Assembly (NCBI RefSeq): GCF_001662075.1
Contig: NZ_LYPL01000002.1
Coordinates: 186,001-250,000 of the forward strand
Direction: 5' to 3'
DNA length: 64,000 nt
Source of the DNA: Rhizobium bangladeshense
GTDB taxonomy: Bacteria > Pseudomonadota > Alphaproteobacteria > Rhizobiales > Rhizobiaceae
In this document: in pieces, positions 59,544 to 64,000 of the stretch
Layout: every line of letters begins with the position of its first letter
How positions within the stretch are numbered: position 1 is the first letter of the stretch
Translations under genes and position numbers: made by a program
The notes under the pieces: generated by a model
Told to the model about the DNA's origin: nothing
Seen by the model: only the letters and a program-made list of their open reading frames with translations
The model's database searches: none

Positions 59544-59816
59544 ATGTCCCATACCACCCTGCAAAAAAAGAAGCTCGTCGCCCGTATCAGCCGTCTGAAG
59601 GGACAGATGGAAGCGGTCGAGCGGGCGCTCGAGGCCGAACGCCCCTGCGGCGAAATCCTGCAGCTGCTCGCCTCGATCCGCGGCGCCCTGACCGGACTGA
59701 CCGGCGAGGTGCTGGATGATCACCTGCGCGAGCATGTGCTGAATGCCGCCGATGACTCGGCAAGAGCCGAGGCGGTCGAGGAAATATCGGAAGTGCTGAG
59801 AACGTATCTCCGCTGA
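59544..59816 (+). CDS. dmeR: RcnR-type Ni/Co-responsive repressor
   Basis: 90 residues, the all-helical DUF156 fold of CsoR/RcnR/FrmR regulators. The metal-site fingerprint is His3-Cys35-His60-His64, which is the RcnR nickel/cobalt signature rather than the Cu(I) site of CsoR (C-H-C) or the formaldehyde site of FrmR. It should dissociate from the operator on Ni2+ or Co2+ binding. It lies 23 bp ahead of a CDF exporter; the pair corresponds to dmeRF described in Rhizobium leguminosarum. Confidence 0.88.
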   Translation: MSHTTLQKKKLVARISRLKGQMEAVERALEAERPCGEILQLLASIRGALTGLTGEVLDDHLREHVLNAADDSARAEAVEEISEVLRTYLR

Positions 59817-59839
59817 GCGCTTGTAGAAAGGAGCCTGGA

Positions 59840-60838
59840 ATGACTGCCGGGATTGGGAAAACCCAAATGAACAGCCTCGAACATGATCATGTTTTCCTCG
59901 GCGCCGATCATGCGGTGAACGAGCGGCGCGTCTGGCTGGTGATCGCGCTGACGGCGGTGATGATGGTGGCTGAGATAACGGCCGGCACCGCCTATGGCTC
60001 CATGGCCCTGGTTGCCGATGGCTGGCATATGTCGACCCATGCCAGCGCGCTTCTGATCTCGGCGCTCGCCTATCTCTTCGCCCGCCGGCAGGCGCGCAAT
60101 CCGCGCTTCACCTTCGGCACCGGCAAGCTCGGCGATCTCGCCGGTTTTGCCAGCGCCGTCATTCTTGCGCTGATCGCTATGCTGATGGCCTGGGAAAGCT
60201 GGCTGCGCCTTGCAAATCCGGTGCCGATCGGCTTTGCCCAGGCGATCGCGGTGGCGGTGGTCGGTCTTGCCGTCAACCTCGCCAGCGCCTGGCTGCTTGC
60301 CGGCGGCGGCCACCATGCACACGGCCATCATCATCACCACCATCACCATGGCCATCATGATCATGGCGATCACACCCATGATCACCACGCCCACGATAAT
60401 CATGCAAAGCACGGCGACAACAATATCCGCGCCGCCTATCTGCATGTCGTCGCCGACGCGCTGACCTCCGTGCTTGCCATCGCGGCGCTGACGCTCGGCA
60501 GCCTCTATGGCTGGCTCTGGCTCGATCCGATCATGGGCATTGTCGGCGGTCTGGTCATCGCCAACTGGTCCTGGAGCCTGATGAAATCCTCGGGCGGCGT
60601 CCTTCTCGACGTCGTCCCGCACGGCGAGACGCTGCCGGTTGACATTCGCGAGGCGATCGAAACGGAGGAAGACCGGATCACCGATCTGCATGTCTGGCAG
60701 GTCGGCCCCGGCCATCACGCCGCCATCGTCGCCGTCCTCACCTCCGAGCCGCGCGATCCGGCCTTCTATAAGGCCAGGCTTTCGGCGCTCTCGGAATTGT
60801 CGCACGTGACGGTCGAGGTGACGCGCCGCGCCGCATGA
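59840..60838 (+). CDS. dmeF: CDF-family Ni/Co efflux protein
   Basis: 332 residues of the cation diffusion facilitator family: six helices, with metal-site HxxxD motifs (MALVADGWHMSTHAS in TM2 and LHVVADALTSVLAI in TM5), and a His-rich cytoplasmic loop (residues about 155-195, long runs of His with Gly/Asp). The cytoplasmic C-terminal domain contains DLHVWQVGPGHHAAIVAVLT. DmeF exports Co2+ and Ni2+. AAGGAG precedes ATG. Regulated by DmeR encoded just upstream. Confidence 0.92.
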   Translation: MTAGIGKTQMNSLEHDHVFLGADHAVNERRVWLVIALTAVMMVAEITAGTAYGSMALVADGWHMSTHASALLISALAYLFARRQARNPRFTFGTGKLGDLAGFASAVILALIAMLMAWESWLRLANPVPIGFAQAIAVAVVGLAVNLASAWLLAGGGHHAHGHHHHHHHHGHHDHGDHTHDHHAHDNHAKHGDNNIRAAYLHVVADALTSVLAIAALTLGSLYGWLWLDPIMGIVGGLVIANWSWSLMKSSGGVLLDVVPHGETLPVDIREAIETEEDRITDLHVWQVGPGHHAAIVAVLTSEPRDPAFYKARLSALSELSHVTVEVTRRAA

Positions 60839-60927
60839 TTTCGGTGCGGAAGACTTCGTCGCCGCAATGACGAGATGCCGCCGCAATCGCGCCTTAGCTC
60901 TGTCCTCCTCACCGCCGGAGGATTTTC

Positions 60928-61818
60928 ATGGATCTCAGTCTTACCCGCCGCATGCTGATAGGCTCGGCTTTGTGCCTGCCTGCCCTCACGCTTCCCGTCA
61001 GCGCCGAGGAGAAGAGCGAGGAAGGCGACGACAATGTCGAGCGCCGCCTCGCCGAGCTGGAAAAACGCACCGGCGGGCGCCTCGGCGTCTCGGTGCTCGA
61101 CACCCAGACCAGCATTTCCTTCGGCTATCGCGGCAGCGAGGCCTTTCCGATGTGCAGCACCTTCAAGGCGCTGGCCGCCGGCTTCGTGCTGGCCCGCGTC
61201 GACAAGGGCGACGAGAGCCTCGACCGGCGGGTGACCTACGGCAAGGACAAGCTTGTCGACTATTCGCCGATCAGCGAAAAACACGCAGGCGCCGATGGCA
61301 TGACGATCGCCGAACTCTGCGATGCGGCGGTGACGGTCAGTGATAATACCGCCGGCAACCTGCTGCTCGAAAGCTTCGGCGGGCCTGCGGGCCTGACCGA
61401 CTGGCTGCGCTCGATCGGCGACGGCACGACGCGTCTCGACCGCACCGAGCCGACGCTGAACGAGGGCCGGAAGGGCGATCCGCGCGACACGACGACACCG
61501 GCTGCGATGCTCGACACGCTCGGCAATCTGACGCTCGGCTCAGTGCTGACGGAAGTCTCCTGCAACAGGCTGATCGCCTGGCTGGTCGCCAGCACGACCG
61601 GCAAGGAGCGGCTGAGGGCCGGCCTGCCGGCCGATTGGAAGGTCGGCGATAAGACCGGCACCGGCCCGAACGGCTCCCTCGGCGACATCGCCGTCATCTG
61701 GCCCCCCGACCGCGGCCCCATCGTCGCCGCCGTCTATATCGCCGAAGCGACCGTGCCGGTGAAGGACCTCAATCCGGTCTTTGCCGAGGTTGGGCGGATG
61801 ATTGTCGAGATGGTTTGA
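60928..61818 (+). CDS. bla: class A beta-lactamase
   Basis: 296 residues. The N-terminus LTRRMLIGSALCLPALTLPVSA is a twin-arginine-type signal. Catalytic motifs are complete: Ser77-x-x-Lys80 (CSTFK), Ser138-Asp-Asn140 (SDN), Glu174-x-x-Asn178 (EPTLN, omega loop) and Lys242-Thr-Gly (KTG). The periplasmic enzyme hydrolyses penicillins and perhaps cephalosporins. Cys76 precedes the active-site Ser, as in many class A enzymes. No regulatory ampR or blaR is adjacent. GGAGGA precedes ATG. It follows dmeF by 89 bp and could share its transcript. Confidence 0.93.
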   Translation: MDLSLTRRMLIGSALCLPALTLPVSAEEKSEEGDDNVERRLAELEKRTGGRLGVSVLDTQTSISFGYRGSEAFPMCSTFKALAAGFVLARVDKGDESLDRRVTYGKDKLVDYSPISEKHAGADGMTIAELCDAAVTVSDNTAGNLLLESFGGPAGLTDWLRSIGDGTTRLDRTEPTLNEGRKGDPRDTTTPAAMLDTLGNLTLGSVLTEVSCNRLIAWLVASTTGKERLRAGLPADWKVGDKTGTGPNGSLGDIAVIWPPDRGPIVAAVYIAEATVPVKDLNPVFAEVGRMIVEMV

Positions 61819-61865
61819 ACCAGGAAAGATGCGACGGCTGTCCGTTGTGCGGGTGAAAATCCCGC

Positions 61866-62012
61866 CCCAACGCCTCCCCACAAGGGGGAGGGGCTAACCT
61901 GCGGCATGCTCCCTCCACCACAGATGCGCTGCCACATGCGGTGTCGTCAGAAATGAAATGGGACGGGCGCGGCACGGTAGCCCCTCCCCTTGTGGGGAGG
62001 GGTTGGGGAGGG
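61866..62012. repeat. long inverted repeat of rhizobial mosaic type
   Basis: The left arm CCTCCCCACAAGGGGGAGGGG (about 61873-61893) and the right arm CCCCTCCCCTTGTGGGGAGG (from 61981) can pair as a long stem around a 90-bp middle, and each arm also forms its own hairpin. It lies between two convergent genes and could act as a bidirectional transcript end. Confidence 0.75.
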
Positions 62013-62042
62013 TCTTTCTTCCAAGGAACGGCAACTCGTCCA

Positions 62043-64000
62043 TCACGGCAGCGTATAAGCAATCACATAATCGCCCGGTTTTGTCCCGACCGAGCCGTGG
62101 CCGCCGGCGACCATGACGACATATTGCTTGTTGTCATCGGTCGTATAGGTCATCGGCGTCGCTTGGCCGCCGGCGGGAAGCCGCGCCCGCCAGAGCTCTC
62201 GGCCATTTGTCACGTCATAGGCCCTGAGGTAGTTGTCGACGGCGGCGCCTAAGAAGGCAACGCCCCCCTTGGTCAGCATCGGCCCGCCGATACCGGGCAC
62301 GCCGACCTTGAAGGGCAGGGGCAGCGGAGTCATGTCGTGCACGGTGCCGTTCTTGTGCATATAGGCGATCTTGCCGGTGCGCAGGTCGACGCCGGCGACA
62401 TACCCCCATGGCGGCGCCTGGCAGGGGATCTGCAGCGGTCCGAGGAAGGGCCCCATGAAGACGCCGTAGGGCGCGCCGTCATTGCGGTTGAGCCCCTGTT
62501 CGCTGCCCTTTTCGTCCTGGCCGCGTGGTGGAATCTCGGCGGCCGGCACCAGGCGCGAGGTGAAGGCGAGGTAGGTCGGCATGCCGAACATGATCTGCCG
62601 TTCCGGATCCACCGCGACGCTGCCCCAGTTGAAGGTGCCGAAATTGCCGGGATAGACGATCGTGCCTTCGAGCGACGGCGGCGTATAGCGGCCCTCGTAG
62701 CGGTAGCGGTGGAAATCGATGCGGCAGACGAGTTGGTCGAACAGCGACACGCCCCACATGTCCTTTTCCTTGAGCGGCTCGGGCGAAAAGGTGAGGTCGG
62801 AGATCGGCTGGGTCGGCGAGGTATGATCGCCCGAAACCGCGCCGCCGGGGGCCGGGATCTCCTTAACCGGGATGATCGGCTCGCCGCTGCGCCTGTCGAG
62901 CACGTAGAGATCGCCCTGCTTGGTCGGGCCGACGAGGGCGGGAACCACCGTGCCGTCCTCTTTCGTCAGGTCGATCAGCGCCGGCTGGGCCGGCACGTCC
63001 ATATCCCAGAGATCGTGATGCACCGTCTGTCGCACCCAGCGCATCTGACCGGTGGCGATGTCGAGCGCGACGATCGAGGAGGAGAATTTCTCGACATTGT
63101 CGCTGCGGTTGATGCCGAGCTGATCGGGCACCTGGTTGCCGAGCGGGATGTAGACCATGCCGAGCGCCTCGTCGACGCTGAAGACCGACCAGCTGTTCGG
63201 CGAATTGGTCGTGTAGGTCTGGCCGTCGGCGATCGGCGTCGTCACACCGGGATTGCCGGAATCCCAGTTCCACACCAGCGCGCCGGTCTTGATGTCGAAG
63301 GCGCGAATGACGCCCGACTGCGCCTCGGTCGAGTAATTGTCGTTCACCGCCCCGCCGATAATGATCTTGCCGGCCACCGCGGCCGGCGGTGAGGTGGAAT
63401 AATAATAGCCGGCCGGGTTGAAGCGCATGCCGGTTTCCAGATGCAGCACGCCCTGATCGGCAAAGCTCGTGCACACCTTGCCGTCCGCAGCGTCGAGCGC
63501 GATCAGCCGGGCATCGGAGGTCGGCAGGTAGACGCGCTCGGCGCAGGGCTGGCCGGCGGCGACATCGGGGTCGGCATAATAGGTGACGCCGCGGCAGGTC
63601 TGATGCTGCCGGTTGGGGTTCATGCCGGAATTGGAGTCATATTTCCATTTCTCCTTGCCGGTCTTGGCGTCGAGCGCGATCGCCCAGTTATGCGGCGTGC
63701 AGAGATAGAGCGTGTCCTTCACCTTGAGCGGCGTCACCTGATAGGTGGTCTCGCTGATGTCCTCCGGCCGCTTGACGTCGCCGGTCTGATATCGCCACGC
63801 CTCCTTGAGGGTGGAGACGTTCTCGACGCTGATCTGGTCGAGCGGCGAATAACGCTGGCCGAAGGGCGTGCGGCCGTACTGATGCCATTCTCCATCCGGC
63901 ACGCTGCCGCCGAAAACGGGGCTGGCGGCGACCTCATCCCTAGGCAGATCTCCGGCAAGATCATGCGGATCAGTGGTCATCGAATAGAGGGCGACGAGGA
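62043..64000 (-). CDS. gcd: membrane-bound PQQ glucose dehydrogenase (5' part outside window)
   Basis: The frame stays open past the apparent Met at 63980 to the window edge (LVALYSMTTDPHDLAGDLPRD), so the gene continues beyond and its N-terminal membrane domain is outside. The visible 650 residues are the beta-propeller of the quinoprotein: GEWHQYGRTPFGQRYSPLDQI, RQHQTCRGVTYY, HHDLWDMDVPAQPALIDL, WGYVAGVDLRTGKI and GGQATPMTY. The enzyme oxidises glucose to gluconolactone in the periplasm, feeding electrons to ubiquinone and releasing gluconic acid. PQQ must be made or supplied elsewhere. Confidence 0.93.
   Translation of the reverse strand, partial: LVALYSMTTDPHDLAGDLPRDEVAASPVFGGSVPDGEWHQYGRTPFGQRYSPLDQISVENVSTLKEAWRYQTGDVKRPEDISETTYQVTPLKVKDTLYLCTPHNWAIALDAKTGKEKWKYDSNSGMNPNRQHQTCRGVTYYADPDVAAGQPCAERVYLPTSDARLIALDAADGKVCTSFADQGVLHLETGMRFNPAGYYYSTSPPAAVAGKIIIGGAVNDNYSTEAQSGVIRAFDIKTGALVWNWDSGNPGVTTPIADGQTYTTNSPNSWSVFSVDEALGMVYIPLGNQVPDQLGINRSDNVEKFSSSIVALDIATGQMRWVRQTVHHDLWDMDVPAQPALIDLTKEDGTVVPALVGPTKQGDLYVLDRRSGEPIIPVKEIPAPGGAVSGDHTSPTQPISDLTFSPEPLKEKDMWGVSLFDQLVCRIDFHRYRYEGRYTPPSLEGTIVYPGNFGTFNWGSVAVDPERQIMFGMPTYLAFTSRLVPAAEIPPRGQDEKGSEQGLNRNDGAPYGVFMGPFLGPLQIPCQAPPWGYVAGVDLRTGKIAYMHKNGTVHDMTPLPLPFKVGVPGIGGPMLTKGGVAFLGAAVDNYLRAYDVTNGRELWRARLPAGGQATPMTYTTDDNKQYVVMVAGGHGSVGTKPGDYVIAYTLP

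Noticed and set aside
1..64000. CRISPR arrays, tRNA and rRNA genes
   Set aside because: No regularly spaced direct repeats, no tRNA T-loop with matching acceptor arms and no rRNA-like tract were seen on reading through the window.

Overview
The window is a GC-rich chromosomal-type segment from an alphaproteobacterium, most probably a fast-growing Rhizobium of the leguminosarum/etli type. This rests on the recurrent rhizobial intergenic palindromes (CTCTCCCCG-N-CGGGGAGAG mosaics, GCATGATG...CATCATGC elements, CTACAGCGCC...CGCTGTAG elements), the dmeRF nickel/cobalt pair, a membrane quinoprotein glucose dehydrogenase, an ohrR/ohr pair, a PmtA-like phospholipid methyltransferase, and a Ser/Thr-kinase-like/AAA/histidine-kinase giant with FixJ-type regulators. 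No rRNA, tRNA, CRISPR array or intact transposon was seen.

Layout. 0-4.3 kb: end of an alpha/beta hydrolase, two tandem lipoprotein L,D-transpeptidases, a cold-shock protein, ribosomal protein S21 with a TTG start, and small basic proteins. 4.4-8.4 kb: two MarR-controlled loci, ohrR/ohr and a MarR regulator divergent from a DUF899-DUF1579-VOC cluster. 8.6-12.2 kb: two ABC-F ATPases in tandem; the second is preceded by a 23-codon leader ORF and alternative hairpins that look like a translation attenuator. 12.5-17.3 kb: HerA-like DUF853 ATPase, a small DUF2267/DUF937-like protein behind a perfect 16-bp palindrome, a Nudix hydrolase, a small secreted protein and zwf.

17.4-25.8 kb is a self-contained catabolic module: a LysR regulator divergent from a ureohydrolase, a polyamine-type ABC importer, an FMN alpha-hydroxyacid oxidase and a DpkA-like imine reductase. 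Together these could convert a guanidino hydroxy-acid such as argininate to urea and proline. Then come tam and a CNNM/CorC membrane protein.

28-38.9 kb is an accessory, gene-poor stretch. It has two tiny genes, many short palindromes and long non-coding sequence, then a 1,853-residue kinase-like/AAA/GAF/PAS/histidine-kinase protein, a FixJ-type regulator and a divergent single-domain receiver. Between the kinase and the FixJ-type gene lie two minus-strand intrinsic terminators and a probable small RNA whose first hairpin displays an anti-Shine-Dalgarno loop (CCUCCUCC). The right edge abuts a frameshifted 3' fragment of a sugar-phosphate isomerase gene, suggesting that the block replaced part of an older locus.

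39-64 kb is ordinary rhizobial content: zinc alcohol dehydrogenase, BCAT-family aminotransferase, LysR with an EmrAB pump and a class III cyclase, nadE, GST/TetR, MFS, TSUP, PmtA-like methyltransferase, Fe/Mn superoxide dismutase, metallophosphoesterase, WYL regulator/LysE exporter, cytochromes c, GST, GNAT, dmeRF, a class A beta-lactamase, and the 3' part of gcd running off the window. Starts were chosen from Shine-Dalgarno spacing and family length; all functional names rest on reading the translated sequences by eye, without database searches.
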